A stretch of 64,000 nt of DNA. Origin: Saprospiraceae bacterium (GTDB taxonomy: Bacteria > Bacteroidota > Bacteroidia > Chitinophagales > Saprospiraceae). The notes beneath the pieces are model-generated. The model was not told where the DNA came from, did no database searches, and worked only from the letters and a program-made list of their open reading frames with translations. Position numbers and translations under genes: made by a program. Below are positions 13,285 through 21,493 of the stretch, piece after piece (position 1 is the first letter of the stretch; every line of letters starts with the position of its first letter). The DNA is taken from NCBI GenBank assembly GCA_019187225.1, contig JABAQQ010000013.1, positions 1 through 64,000 on the forward strand, written 5' to 3'.

Positions 13285-16104
13285 ATGAATCAACTCCTCT
13301 GGGACACTTACCGAAAAAATGCCTCCGCATTTGTACACGAATGGGCGCACGAGCGCGACGAAAAAGGCGAGGCACATTCTTACTGGGACGCTTTCCTGAA
13401 AATTTTCAACCTCGAACGCCGCCGCTTCGCCCGCCACGAAGGCCGGGTGAAACGCGAAGGCAACCGGCAGGGATTTATTGACCTGATCTGGAAAGGGAAA
13501 ATGCTCGTGGAACACAAGTCGGCGCACTTAGACAAACCCGAAGATTTTGACAAAACCTTCCGGCAGGCCATGGAATATGCGGACGGCCTCCCGCCTGAAG
13601 AACGCCCGCGCCGCGTCGTGCTGTGCAACTTCAAACGGTTCAGGATTTACGACCTCGAAGCCAAAAGCAACAACGACTACACGGAAATTACTATCGCCGA
13701 ACTGCCGCAGCGCCTCGCCGAGTTTGCATTCATCCCCGAATTCGCGGGCGAACTGATCGAAAAAGAGGAAAAAGCCAACCTCGATGCCGTGTCGCGCATC
13801 GCCAGCATCCACCAGGTGCTGAAAAGTGCGCACTACACCGGCCACGATCTCGAATTGCTCTTAGTGCGGATGTTGTTTTGTATGTTCGCCGAAGACACGG
13901 GCATTTTCGAGCCCAAACAATTTTCCAAATACATCCTGAACAACACGCTCGAAAACGGCAGCGACATCGGCGAGGCCCTGATGGAACTGTTTGAAGTGTT
14001 GAATACGCCGGTGCGCAAACGCGACGACCTGGGCGCTGCTTTAAAACAATTCCCCTACGTCAACGGCGGCCTTTTTGCCGAAAAACCCGCCAAAACCCCG
14101 CCCGGCTCGATGGGCCTGCGCAACGCCCTCGAAACCTGCGCCATGTTTGACTGGGCCGATATCAGCCCGGAGATTTTCGGCTCGCTGTTCCAGGCCGTGC
14201 TCGACGACACCGAACGCCGCGCCCTCGGCGCCCACTACACCAGCGACACCAACATCCGCCGCCTGATTGACCCGCTTTTCCTCGACGACCTGTGGGCCGA
14301 ATTCCACGCCGTGCGCCACGACGCCAAAAAACTCAACGCTTTCCGGCTCAAACTCGGCAAACTCCGTTTCCTCGACCCCGCCTGCGGCTGCGGCAATTTC
14401 CTCGTGGTCACCTACCGCGAACTCCGCGTGCTCGACATGGAAGTGGTGAAAGTGCTGCAAGGCATTCAATATGTGACCGATACGAGCCTGCTGGCCAATG
14501 TCCGCCTCGAACAATTCTACGGGCTGGAGATAAAACCCGTGTCGGCGCTCATCGCCCAGGTCGCCCTGCACCTCACCGAGCACCAGGCCAACCGCATCCT
14601 GCTGCAAACTTTCGGCGTCACCGTGCCGACGATTCCGCTGGACGAATCGCCGAATATCGCGACCGGCAATGCACTTCAAACCGATTGGGAGAGCCTGCTG
14701 AACGCGACGTTTACGAAACCTTTGAGGTTTCGTAAACGTGGTTCGGTTGAAGACGATCCGAGTGAGGCCTTTTCCTACATCATCGGCAACCCACCCTTCA
14801 TCGGCTCCAAGATCATGGACGACGCGCAGCGCGAAGAGATCAAAACCCTCTTCGGCAACGCCCCCGGCAGCGGAACGCTCGATTATGTGAGCGGCTGGTA
14901 CATCAAGGCCGCCGCCTATCTGGACAAACACCCCGACACCAAAGTCGCTTTCGTGAGCACCAACAGCATCACGCAGGGCGAGCAGGTCGGGATGTTGTGG
15001 GGGACGATGCTCGAAAAACACGGCATCACGATTCATTTTGCGCACCAGACGTTCAAATGGACGAACGAAGCCCCCGGCGTGGCGGCGGTCTATTGCATCA
15101 TCGTCGGTTTCGGCAAAATGAAACCCGCCCGGCGACTGCTCTTCGAATACGCCGACATCAGGGGCGAGCCTGTCGTGTCGGAAGTGAAGAATATCAATCC
15201 GTATTTAGTGGAGGCGGGGGATGTTTTGATAACAACTCGTAAAAAACCTCTTTGTGATGTGCCTGAAATGATGAAGGGCAGCCAACCTACTGATGGCGGC
15301 AATTTGCTCTTTGAGCCAGACGAGAAGGAAGATTTTTTGAAGAAAGAGCCTCAAGCCGAAAGGTTTGTTCGTCCATTTATTGGTGCTGAGGAATATATCA
15401 ATGGCAAAACTAGATACTGCCTGTGGTTGGAAAACGCTTCCGAAAGCGATTTAGAAAAATTACCAGAAGTTAAAAAGCGAATTGAAGAGGTAAGAAAGTC
15501 TCGGCTAGAAAGCCCCAAGGAAGCAACACGCAAATGGGCAGAAAAACCCTATCTTTTCACAGAAAACCGCCAGCCATCCTCCGAATATATTATTGTGCCG
15601 AGCGTTTCATCGGAAAGGCGGCTTTATATCCCGATTGGTTTTTTGAAGCCCGAGATAGTTACCAGCAATCTTGCTTTAATAATTCCTGATGCGGACCTTT
15701 TTCTTTTTGGAGTTCTAACTTCCGAAATGCACATGGCTTGGATGCGCTACGTCTGTGGCCGCTTGAAAAGCGATTATCGCTACTCCAACACACTCGTTTA
15801 CAACAACTTCCCCTTCCCTCCCGCCGCCACGCCCGAGCAAAAAGCCGCGGTGGAAGCCGCTGCGCAGGTCGTACTCGATGTGCGGGCTGTCCACCAGTCT
15901 GCCGGAAAAAACCTCGCCCAGCTCTACGACCCCGACAAGATGCCCGCCGATTTGCTGGCTGCGCACCAGGCGCTGGACCGGGCGGTGGATGCGTGTTATG
16001 GGGTGAAAAAACCTTTTGCGGGCGAGGCGAAGCGGGTGGCGTATTTGTTTGGGTTGTATGGGGAGATGGTGAAGAAGGATGGGAAAAACGGAAGGAAAAG
16101 ATAA
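13285..16104 (+). CDS. MmeI-type (type IIG/IIL) restriction-modification enzyme
   Basis: This 939-aa protein combines nuclease and methyltransferase in one chain, as in MmeI (about 920 aa). The N-terminal nuclease motif D66...E76-H-K78 (in FIDLIWKGKMLVEHKS) fits the D-X9-EXK pattern of that family. A helical spacer follows. The methyltransferase has the SAM motif FLDPACGCGNF (about 361-371) and the N6-adenine motif NPPF at about 502. The C-terminal third (FVRPFIGAEEYINGKTRYCL and GRLKSDYRYSNTLVYNNFPF) is the target-recognition and C-terminal region. ATG 13285 was chosen because the family N-terminus starts there; upstream codons have no similarity. A 33-bp palindrome at 14707-14739 adds about 11 residues between the SAM and NPPF motifs. 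The XRE-ImmA/IrrE gene begins 14 bp downstream. Confidence 0.88.
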   Translation: MNQLLWDTYRKNASAFVHEWAHERDEKGEAHSYWDAFLKIFNLERRRFARHEGRVKREGNRQGFIDLIWKGKMLVEHKSAHLDKPEDFDKTFRQAMEYADGLPPEERPRRVVLCNFKRFRIYDLEAKSNNDYTEITIAELPQRLAEFAFIPEFAGELIEKEEKANLDAVSRIASIHQVLKSAHYTGHDLELLLVRMLFCMFAEDTGIFEPKQFSKYILNNTLENGSDIGEALMELFEVLNTPVRKRDDLGAALKQFPYVNGGLFAEKPAKTPPGSMGLRNALETCAMFDWADISPEIFGSLFQAVLDDTERRALGAHYTSDTNIRRLIDPLFLDDLWAEFHAVRHDAKKLNAFRLKLGKLRFLDPACGCGNFLVVTYRELRVLDMEVVKVLQGIQYVTDTSLLANVRLEQFYGLEIKPVSALIAQVALHLTEHQANRILLQTFGVTVPTIPLDESPNIATGNALQTDWESLLNATFTKPLRFRKRGSVEDDPSEAFSYIIGNPPFIGSKIMDDAQREEIKTLFGNAPGSGTLDYVSGWYIKAAAYLDKHPDTKVAFVSTNSITQGEQVGMLWGTMLEKHGITIHFAHQTFKWTNEAPGVAAVYCIIVGFGKMKPARRLLFEYADIRGEPVVSEVKNINPYLVEAGDVLITTRKKPLCDVPEMMKGSQPTDGGNLLFEPDEKEDFLKKEPQAERFVRPFIGAEEYINGKTRYCLWLENASESDLEKLPEVKKRIEEVRKSRLESPKEATRKWAEKPYLFTENRQPSSEYIIVPSVSSERRLYIPIGFLKPEIVTSNLALIIPDADLFLFGVLTSEMHMAWMRYVCGRLKSDYRYSNTLVYNNFPFPPAATPEQKAAVEAAAQVVLDVRAVHQSAGKNLAQLYDPDKMPADLLAAHQALDRAVDACYGVKKPFAGEAKRVAYLFGLYGEMVKKDGKNGRKR
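14707..14739. repeat. 33-bp palindrome inside the MmeI-type gene
   Basis: ACGTTTACGAAACCT (14707-14721) and AGGTTTCGTAAACGT (14725-14739) form a perfect 15-bp inverted repeat with loop TTG. It is read in frame as part of FTKPLRFRKRGS, just before the segment leading to NPPF. It resembles the palindromes in the TonB receptor gene and at 27564-27595. Confidence 0.85.
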
Positions 16105-16118
16105 ATTTGCAGTCTCTT

Positions 16119-17294
16119 ATGTCAAAGACAACGGAATTCCGGACACAAATCAATCCTGCGCTGTTGGTATGGGCGCGGGAGACGATTGGTTTTTCGAGGG
16201 CGGAAGCAGCTCGACGCTCCGGCTTGGAGGAAAGATATCTGGATAGGGTGGAGTCGGGCCGTCAGTATCTGCTGTATGACGAACTGGTCAAACTTGCCAA
16301 AATCTACAAACGCTCTGTTGCCACGCTGATGCAGACCGAGCCCCCGCACGAGGCACCTCTTCCTGCGGATTACCGTACTACAGGCTCTGGCAAGGTAGAG
16401 CCGCTAACGCCGGGTACTATCTCGGCAATTCGAAAGGCCCGGCGTTTGGCGCTGGGCGCGCTTGAGTTGCGGCAGGCATTGGGTCAGGAACGCGCCATAT
16501 TTCCTTCCAACCTGTCGGCGGATCAAAATGAGCACGCTGAGACCGTTGCGACACGCGTAAGGGAGATGTTGCCTTTTGATTTTTTGTATAAAAACTTAAC
16601 GGCGGAAGAGCGTTTTGCATTGACAGCAGAGCTGCTCGAATCGAAAGGCGTACTGGTTTTCCGCTTAGGCAGTATGCAGGACGACGTGCGGGGTTTTTGC
16701 CTGACCGATACGCCCATGCCTGTCATCGCGGTCAAAAAATACGACGAGGCTGTAGCGCGACTTTTTACGCTTTTCCATGAGTTGGGGCATGTGCTGTTGC
16801 GTACGGGCGGCATCTGTAATCTGGACGAATCGCCCCGTGCTTTTGGCATTGAAGTTTGGTGCAACCGCTTCGCGGGCGCGATGCTGCTTCCATTCGACCG
16901 ATTGACCGGGCATCCGGAGGTTTTGGAGCAGAAAGCCAGTGGGCAGCCACAATGGGATAATCAGAATTTGGGCAAATTGGCGCGGGCGTTCGGGGTTAGC
17001 CGTTTTGTCGTGTTGCGCCGCTTGGTAGCAGCTGGATTGGCCTCACCTGCTTTTTATCAAAAAATGCACGAACAGTGGACAAGCAAACAAAAAACAGGCG
17101 GTTTTGGTGGAACTGGCAAGCCCGATTTGGTCAAACGAAGCTTGCAGGAACGCGGCGAACATTATGCGAATATGGCGCTTCGCGCACTTGATACCCAAAA
17201 AATTAGCCTTTGGGAGGCCGCCGATTTGCTCGATATTCGGGTTGACCAGATCGGAAAAATCCGGGATTACCTCTCTGCCCCCACTATTTCATGA
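16119..17294 (+). CDS. XRE-family regulator fused to ImmA/IrrE metallopeptidase
   Basis: The 391-aa protein begins with a helix-turn-helix (about 14-65: LLVWARETIGFSRAEAARRS followed by LEERYLDRVESGRQYLLYDE). It then has the ImmA/IrrE peptidase domain with the zinc motif HELGH in LFTLFHELGHVLLRTGG (about 222-238) and downstream EVWCNRFAGAMLLP. Relatives of this kind cleave a repressor or a partner protein and often sit in toxin-antitoxin or phage-response loci. The ATG at 16119 was chosen because the helix-turn-helix starts there. Upstream codons belong to a frame overlapping the MmeI-type gene. The stop overlaps the start of the DUF4411 gene (ATGA), so the two are translationally coupled. 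Confidence 0.88.
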   Translation: MSKTTEFRTQINPALLVWARETIGFSRAEAARRSGLEERYLDRVESGRQYLLYDELVKLAKIYKRSVATLMQTEPPHEAPLPADYRTTGSGKVEPLTPGTISAIRKARRLALGALELRQALGQERAIFPSNLSADQNEHAETVATRVREMLPFDFLYKNLTAEERFALTAELLESKGVLVFRLGSMQDDVRGFCLTDTPMPVIAVKKYDEAVARLFTLFHELGHVLLRTGGICNLDESPRAFGIEVWCNRFAGAMLLPFDRLTGHPEVLEQKASGQPQWDNQNLGKLARAFGVSRFVVLRRLVAAGLASPAFYQKMHEQWTSKQKTGGFGGTGKPDLVKRSLQERGEHYANMALRALDTQKISLWEAADLLDIRVDQIGKIRDYLSAPTIS

Positions 17295-17794
17295 AATTAG
17301 CAATCGAAAAAACATATTGCCTTGACACGAGTTTCCTGATTCACCTAGATGCCTATTATCCCCGGAAATCGTCGATTTTTCTCCCGGTATGGGAGGACTT
17401 GGAAAGTCTAGTGCGCTCGGGTCTGTTAAAGACCATGGAATTAATGGAAAAGGAAGTGCAGAGTTATGTGGGAACGCATGGTTTTTTGAAAAGTTGGGTT
17501 GAATCCTTTTCCACGCAACTAATTGAGCCAATGACTGCTGAAATTTTCAACGGCGCGCAGCGCGTTATCCGGGAACACCCGGAAGTATTGGACCCCAAAA
17601 AACAACTTGCCGGAAAAGACGAGGCTGACCCGTTTTTGATCGCTTTAGCTATGGTCAATGGCGCATTTTTGCTAACCCAAGAGAGCAAAACTAATCCTAA
17701 TAAAATACCCACAGTAGCAGCTTATTATAACGTCCAGACAATGAGTATCATTGATTTTCTGGGTGAGCGAGGCTTCAAACTTGTGAAATCATAA
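17291..17794 (+). CDS. DUF4411 PIN-like protein, partner of the ImmA/IrrE regulator
   Basis: The 167-aa protein matches the DUF4411 family, whose fold is PIN-like (metal-dependent RNase). The N-terminal YCLDTSFLIH (about 9-18) gives the first acidic residue. Further acidic residues lie in ELMEKEV (about 50-56) and GKDEADPFLIALA (about 108-120), and LLTQESKT closes the fold. DUF4411 genes are typically found next to XRE-ImmA/IrrE genes, as here with a 4-bp overlap, and the pair is regarded as a toxin-antitoxin-like module. Nuclease activity is inferred from the fold, not shown. Together with the MmeI-type gene it makes a compact defence-like cluster. Confidence 0.8.
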   Translation: MKLAIEKTYCLDTSFLIHLDAYYPRKSSIFLPVWEDLESLVRSGLLKTMELMEKEVQSYVGTHGFLKSWVESFSTQLIEPMTAEIFNGAQRVIREHPEVLDPKKQLAGKDEADPFLIALAMVNGAFLLTQESKTNPNKIPTVAAYYNVQTMSIIDFLGERGFKLVKS

Positions 17795-17824
17795 AATTGG
17801 GGTTTTAACAACAGCAGGATATAT

Positions 17825-17944
17825 GAAACCCCTCAGCCTGCCCGAGGTCAGCGCTTTGCAGCATTTTGGAATTGCCACAAGCCGCTCATATGGCTGCGCG
17901 AGGGCTGCGATTACTTGCTGAAATATATTAATCAGGGGAAATAA
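17825..17944 (+). other. Possible short coding remnant
   Basis: One frame reads through 39 codons without a start codon and ends WLREGCDYLLKYINQGK at a TAA (17942-17944). Composition looks protein-like but no family is recognised and no start is present. It may be the tail of a lost gene between the DUF4411 gene and the DUF3276 remnant. Confidence 0.2.
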
Positions 17945-17978
17945 TTAAATCCGATTCCATCATCAAACCGCAACCAAT

Positions 17979-18379
17979 ATGGAACAACTCACTTACGTCG
18001 TCCCCGCCGGAAAACGCATCTATTATTTCGACCTGCATGAAAGCAGGGAAGAATACCAGTATCTCACCATCACGGAGACCGGGCCCGGGCCGGATGGCGC
18101 AATGGAGCGACACCGAATCATGGTATTCGAGGAACACATCCCGGCTTTTCTTGAAGGCATCCGCAAGATTCTGGGCATCGAAGAAAATGCTCTTCGGAGC
18201 AAAGCCTGCGATGTTGATTAAATTAGGGAAACCCACCCGAACGCTTACAAACCCTGGAGTCGGGAGGAGGACGAGCGCCTGCTCCGGTTTGCGAACGCAA
18301 GAGTACCTCAATCGGAATTGTCGCGTATTTTTTTCAGCGTAAAAGGGGAGCGATACAATCTCGCTTGAAAAAAATTCAG
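17979..18379 (+). pseudogene. Broken DUF3276 (PUR-alpha-like) gene with C-terminal helix-turn-helix
   Basis: The first 80 codons (17979-18221) encode a DUF3276/PUR-like domain: VVPAGKRIYYFDLHESREEY, then YLTITETG and HRIMVFEEHIPAFLEGI. The family is a nucleic-acid-binding fold of Bacteroidota. After a TAA the same frame continues HPNAYKPWSREEDERLLRFA and QSELSRIF. A shift in a T-run (about 18330) then gives RKRGAIQSRLKKIQ. This is the PW..EED-type DNA-binding module that often ends in ...GAI.SRL.K. One nonsense codon and one frameshift thus separate two domains that appear to have been a single protein. The N-terminal part alone could still be expressed as an 80-aa protein. Confidence 0.65.
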
Positions 18380-18403
18380 TTATTCGAAAAATTCGAATAA
18401 CTG
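18377..18403. repeat. 12-bp stem-loop between two gene remnants
   Basis: CAGTTATTCGAA (18377-18388) and TTCGAATAACTG (18392-18403) form a perfect stem with loop AAA. It marks the junction between the DUF3276 remnant and the RhuM remnant. There is no T-run. Confidence 0.7.
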
Positions 18404-18405
18404 CT

Positions 18406-18501
18406 TCTAACGGCAAAGCCTACAATACACAGTTTTACAACCTCGACGCCATCATTGCCGTCGGCTACCGGGTAAACAGTTATCAGGCCACACAATTCCG
18501 C
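18406..18501 (+). pseudogene. Fragment of a RhuM-family virulence protein gene
   Basis: Thirty-two codons encode QFYNLDAIIAVGYRVNSYQA followed by TQFR. This is the highly conserved centre of RhuM-family proteins (family pattern YNLDAII.VGYRVNS..ATQFR). The fragment lacks both ends and is cut off by the SDR gene at 18510. It is debris of an accessory gene, consistent with the defence-island setting. Confidence 0.7.
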
Positions 18502-18509
18502 CCCCTCCT

Positions 18510-19325
18510 TCACACCGCCGTCCACCCTCCATCCACCACCACATTCGCCCCGGTCATGTACGCCGAGGCGGCTGAGGCGAGAAACACCAGCGCGCCTTTG
18601 TAATCGGTTGCCTGCGCCATGCGACCGAGCGCCGTGCGGCGGCTGTAATTTTCCATAAACCATGACTCCTGACCGTTCTCCACGCCGCCGGGCGAGAGAG
18701 AATTGACGCGCACGCCGTTTTTGCCCCAGTAGGCCGCGAGGTAGCGGGTGAAATTGAGCACCGCGCCTTTCGTGGCGGGATATGCCGGCGATTTGTAAAA
18801 CATCTGCTCGCCGCCGGGTTTTTGGTACAGCGACTGGTCGGGGCCGACCATGCCGTAGGTGGAGGCGATGTTGATGATGCTGCCGCTGCCGCGTTCGGCC
18901 ATGGGCGTTCCGAATATCTGCGCGGCGAGAAAAACGCCGGTGACGTTGACTTCCAGCGACTTGCGCCACATTTCTAAGGGGTAATGTTCAAATTTCGACT
19001 GCTCGGCGGCTAAAGCAGGATTTTCAAACATATCGTTCACGGCGGCATTGTTGACCAAAATATCAATGTGGCCGTACTTTCCCAGGATGGCATCCCGCGC
19101 AGCTATAAGCGAAGGGGGGGCGGTAACATCTACCTCCAGCGAAAGATGACGGCTGCCCGGCAAAGTATTCTCTACTTCCCGGCAAGCTTCCGGATTCAGA
19201 TCGGCGACGACGACATTCGCCCCCGCTTCGGCGAGGGCGAGGCAGTGCTGGCAGCCCAGGAGGCCGGTGGCGCCGGTGACAATGGCAGTTTTGCCATGCA
19301 GGGAGAACAAATCGGGAATGCCCAT
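18510..19325 (-). CDS. SDR-family oxidoreductase
   Basis: This 271-aa classical short-chain dehydrogenase/reductase would use NAD(P)(H) to oxidise or reduce a hydroxyl/carbonyl substrate in the cytoplasm. The cofactor motif is AIVTGATGLLG (about 14-24). NNA follows (DILVNNAAVND, about 88-98), then the catalytic serine in IINIASTYG (about 149-157) and the Y-x-x-x-K in SPAYPATKGA (about 180-189). A VNSLSPGGV segment and the C-terminal TGANVVVDGGWTAV complete the fold. Between the serine and YxxxK there is an insert (DQSLYQKPGGEQMFYK) longer than average, which resembles sugar- or polyol-type SDRs. The substrate is unknown. It is divergent from the rhomboid gene. Confidence 0.88.
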   Translation of the reverse strand: MGIPDLFSLHGKTAIVTGATGLLGCQHCLALAEAGANVVVADLNPEACREVENTLPGSRHLSLEVDVTAPPSLIAARDAILGKYGHIDILVNNAAVNDMFENPALAAEQSKFEHYPLEMWRKSLEVNVTGVFLAAQIFGTPMAERGSGSIINIASTYGMVGPDQSLYQKPGGEQMFYKSPAYPATKGAVLNFTRYLAAYWGKNGVRVNSLSPGGVENGQESWFMENYSRRTALGRMAQATDYKGALVFLASAASAYMTGANVVVDGGWTAV

Positions 19326-19478
19326 CCAAAAGTTTTTTTATCCGATAAACCGGGCAAAAATCCGAAGGAGGCGGGCGTTCGGCCAACGATGAAAACAGAC
19401 TTAGCGAAAACTTAGCACAGCGTTCTTATTCCGCCTATTTTTAATCCGCCGAATATATTTAAAAAAATACCGGTATAC

Positions 19479-19486
19479 TACATTTG
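19479..19486 (+). promoter_or_regulatory. Promoter -7 element of the rhomboid gene
   Basis: TACATTTG fits the Bacteroidota TAnnTTTG element and lies 34 bp before the ATG at 19521, in an AT-rich spacer. A -33 element could be the T-rich sequence near 19456-19460. Confidence 0.5.
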
Positions 19487-19520
19487 CACACCATAAAACG
19501 AGTATTTAAACAATTATAAT

Positions 19521-20417
19521 ATGGAAGATATAGCATTCATCGGAATAACATTAATGATAATCAACGCCCTTTTTTCCTACATGGGCTTCAAGAGCGATCT
19601 TTTTTTCGACAGCTATAAATTCGAGGTGGACAGTATCCTGATCGGTAAAGATTACAAAAGGCTCGTAACGTCCGGGTTTCTGCATGTCGGTTGGGCGCAC
19701 TTAGCATTCAATATGTTCAGTTTGTATTTTTTCAGCGAGGTGGTGGAGTGGCTGCTGGGATGGTCCAACTTTTTGCTGTTATACTTTGTCAGCCTGGTCG
19801 GAGGCAATTTATTCGCCTTGTTCATTCACAGGAATCACGGCGATTACAGCGCCGTCGGGGCGTCGGGAGCGGTGAGCGGCGTGATATTCGCTTCCATCGC
19901 CTTGTTCCCCGGCATCGAGATCGGTTTTTTCCTGCTTCCGCTGTATATTCCGGGGTGGTTGTACGGGGTATTATATGTTCTTATTTCGATTTACGGCATT
20001 AAATCTGGCAGGGACAACATCGGCCACGAAGCGCATTTGGGCGGCGCCATCATCGGGATGGCAACCGCCGTCGCCATGCAGCCCTCCGCGCTGGACTACA
20101 ACACCCGAACCATTTTACTGATCGCCGTGCCGACTATTATTTTTATGTATTTCGCCATAACCCGGCCACAGATGTTATTGATTGACAATTATTTATTCAG
20201 AACGCATAAAAACGAATACTCGATAGAGCACCGGTACAATGCGAAAAAATCGAACCGGGCCAAAGAAATTGACGAAATTCTGGACAAGATCAGGAAAAAG
20301 GGAATAGGCAGTCTGACCCAAAAAGAGAAGCAGGTTTTGGACGAGTACGCTGACGGTAAAAAATCAAATACCTCAGGGTCCGGTAGCGGGAACTTCCAAC
20401 ACAAGCCGCCGGTTTGA
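19521..20417 (+). CDS. Rhomboid-family intramembrane serine protease
   Basis: The 298-aa membrane protein has six or so hydrophobic segments and the rhomboid active site. Serine 115 lies in AVGASGAVSG and histidine 172 in HEAHLGGAIIGM. The HLAFN motif at 60-64 supplies the oxyanion-side histidine and asparagine. Rhomboids cut transmembrane helices of substrate proteins within the bilayer. After the last membrane segment there is a basic cytoplasmic tail of about 85 residues (KKSNRAKEIDEILDKIRKKG, then LTQKEKQVLDEYADGKK). This tail is seen in Bacteroidota rhomboids. The small membrane protein at 20437 follows after 19 bp and is probably co-transcribed. Confidence 0.92.
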   Translation: MEDIAFIGITLMIINALFSYMGFKSDLFFDSYKFEVDSILIGKDYKRLVTSGFLHVGWAHLAFNMFSLYFFSEVVEWLLGWSNFLLLYFVSLVGGNLFALFIHRNHGDYSAVGASGAVSGVIFASIALFPGIEIGFFLLPLYIPGWLYGVLYVLISIYGIKSGRDNIGHEAHLGGAIIGMATAVAMQPSALDYNTRTILLIAVPTIIFMYFAITRPQMLLIDNYLFRTHKNEYSIEHRYNAKKSNRAKEIDEILDKIRKKGIGSLTQKEKQVLDEYADGKKSNTSGSGSGNFQHKPPV

Positions 20418-20436
20418 TGCTCCAATTTTACAAGTC

Positions 20437-20736
20437 ATGGAAAATCAAACGCCAATCAGCCAAAACGACATCACCCGGCAAAAGTTGGAACGGTTGCAGA
20501 TCATGCACGCCACCATGCAGCCTTCCCTGCGGGGCCGGTGGGTCCGCCTGATCATCCGGGAAACGCTCACGGTGGCGCTGTACATCATCTTTTGGAAGCA
20601 CGAGTGGGTGCGATGGTCGCTTTATGTTGTGGCGCCGTTGATCCTGCTCAATCTGGGGCTTTTGTTGCTGCTCACCTGGGGTCTGCCGCGCAAGATAAAG
20701 TTACTGCAGAATAGTCTCAACCGGCAGGGAGGATGA
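20437..20736 (+). CDS. Small two-helix membrane protein
   Basis: The 99-aa protein has two hydrophobic segments at about 46-55 (VALYIIFWKH) and 61-82 (LYVVAPLILLNLGLLLLLTW), basic flanks (PRKIKLLQNSLNRQ) and a hydrophilic N-terminal helix. It lies directly behind the rhomboid gene on the same strand, so an accessory role is possible. No family is recognised. Confidence 0.6.
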   Translation: MENQTPISQNDITRQKLERLQIMHATMQPSLRGRWVRLIIRETLTVALYIIFWKHEWVRWSLYVVAPLILLNLGLLLLLTWGLPRKIKLLQNSLNRQGG

Positions 20737-20758
20737 CTCGGGTTGTGACCCGCGTTGA

Positions 20759-21430
20759 TCAGCCTATCCGCTCCTTTGCCAGCGCCAGCGCCTTTTCCAA
20801 TTGTTGTTCTTCCGAAAGCAGTGTGTTGTCAATCACGACGGCGTCGTCTGCCTGGCGCAGCGGACTGTCGGCGCGGGTCGAGTCAATGCGGTCGCGTTCG
20901 AGCAGGTTTTTTTTGACGTCTTCCCATTCGGCGTCGATGCCTTTGGCGGCGAGTTCGAGGTGGCGGCGGCTGGTGCGCACGTCGAGGTCGGCGACGAGGA
21001 ATATTTTGAGCTCGGCGTCGGGAAATACCACGGTGCCGATGTCGCGTCCGTCGGCCACGATACCCCGGCGCTGTCCCATCGTTTTTTGCTGTTGCACCAT
21101 CGCCCGCCGCACGGCGGAGATCGCCGACACGGGGCTGACATGCTCGCTTACCCGCATCTCGCGGATGTCGCGCTCCACGTCGCGACCATCGAGGAAAGTG
21201 CGGTTCTGACCCTCGATGCGCTCAAAGTGTATCTCGATGTGTTGCAGCGCCGCTTCCACTGCCGCGGGATCGTTGTAGTCTATGTGATGGTCGAGGAAAT
21301 AAAGCGTCACGGCGCGGTACATGGCGCCGGTATCGAGATAAGCATAATGCAGCGATTTGGCGAGTCCTTTGGCCAGCGTACTTTTGCCGCAGGCGGAATG
21401 GCCGTCAATGGCGATGATGATCCGTTTCAT
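20759..21430 (-). CDS. cmk: Cytidylate kinase
   Basis: The 223-aa enzyme phosphorylates CMP and dCMP with ATP in pyrimidine nucleotide metabolism. It starts MKRIIIAIDGHSACGKSTLA with the P-loop GHSACGKS at about 10-17. LDTGAMYRAVTLYF (about 32-45) is the CMP-binding hallmark. TFLDGRDVERDIR, GRDIGTVVFPDAELKIFL (about 127-144) and RDRIDSTRADSPLRQADDAV (about 178-197) match the rest of the family. The length is normal. It converges on the small membrane protein gene and is divergent from the glycosyltransferase gene. Confidence 0.95.
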   Translation of the reverse strand: MKRIIIAIDGHSACGKSTLAKGLAKSLHYAYLDTGAMYRAVTLYFLDHHIDYNDPAAVEAALQHIEIHFERIEGQNRTFLDGRDVERDIREMRVSEHVSPVSAISAVRRAMVQQQKTMGQRRGIVADGRDIGTVVFPDAELKIFLVADLDVRTSRRHLELAAKGIDAEWEDVKKNLLERDRIDSTRADSPLRQADDAVVIDNTLLSEEQQLEKALALAKERIG

Positions 21431-21493
21431 AATGAAGCCGCAAAAGTGTGATAATTCGGTCTGTTTTTACTCCACCGCCCGCGCAATCTTTCC

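Noticed and set aside
14041-15045. Minus-strand open frame opposite the MmeI-type gene
   Set aside because: Shadow frame; the plus strand carries SAM and NPPF motifs.
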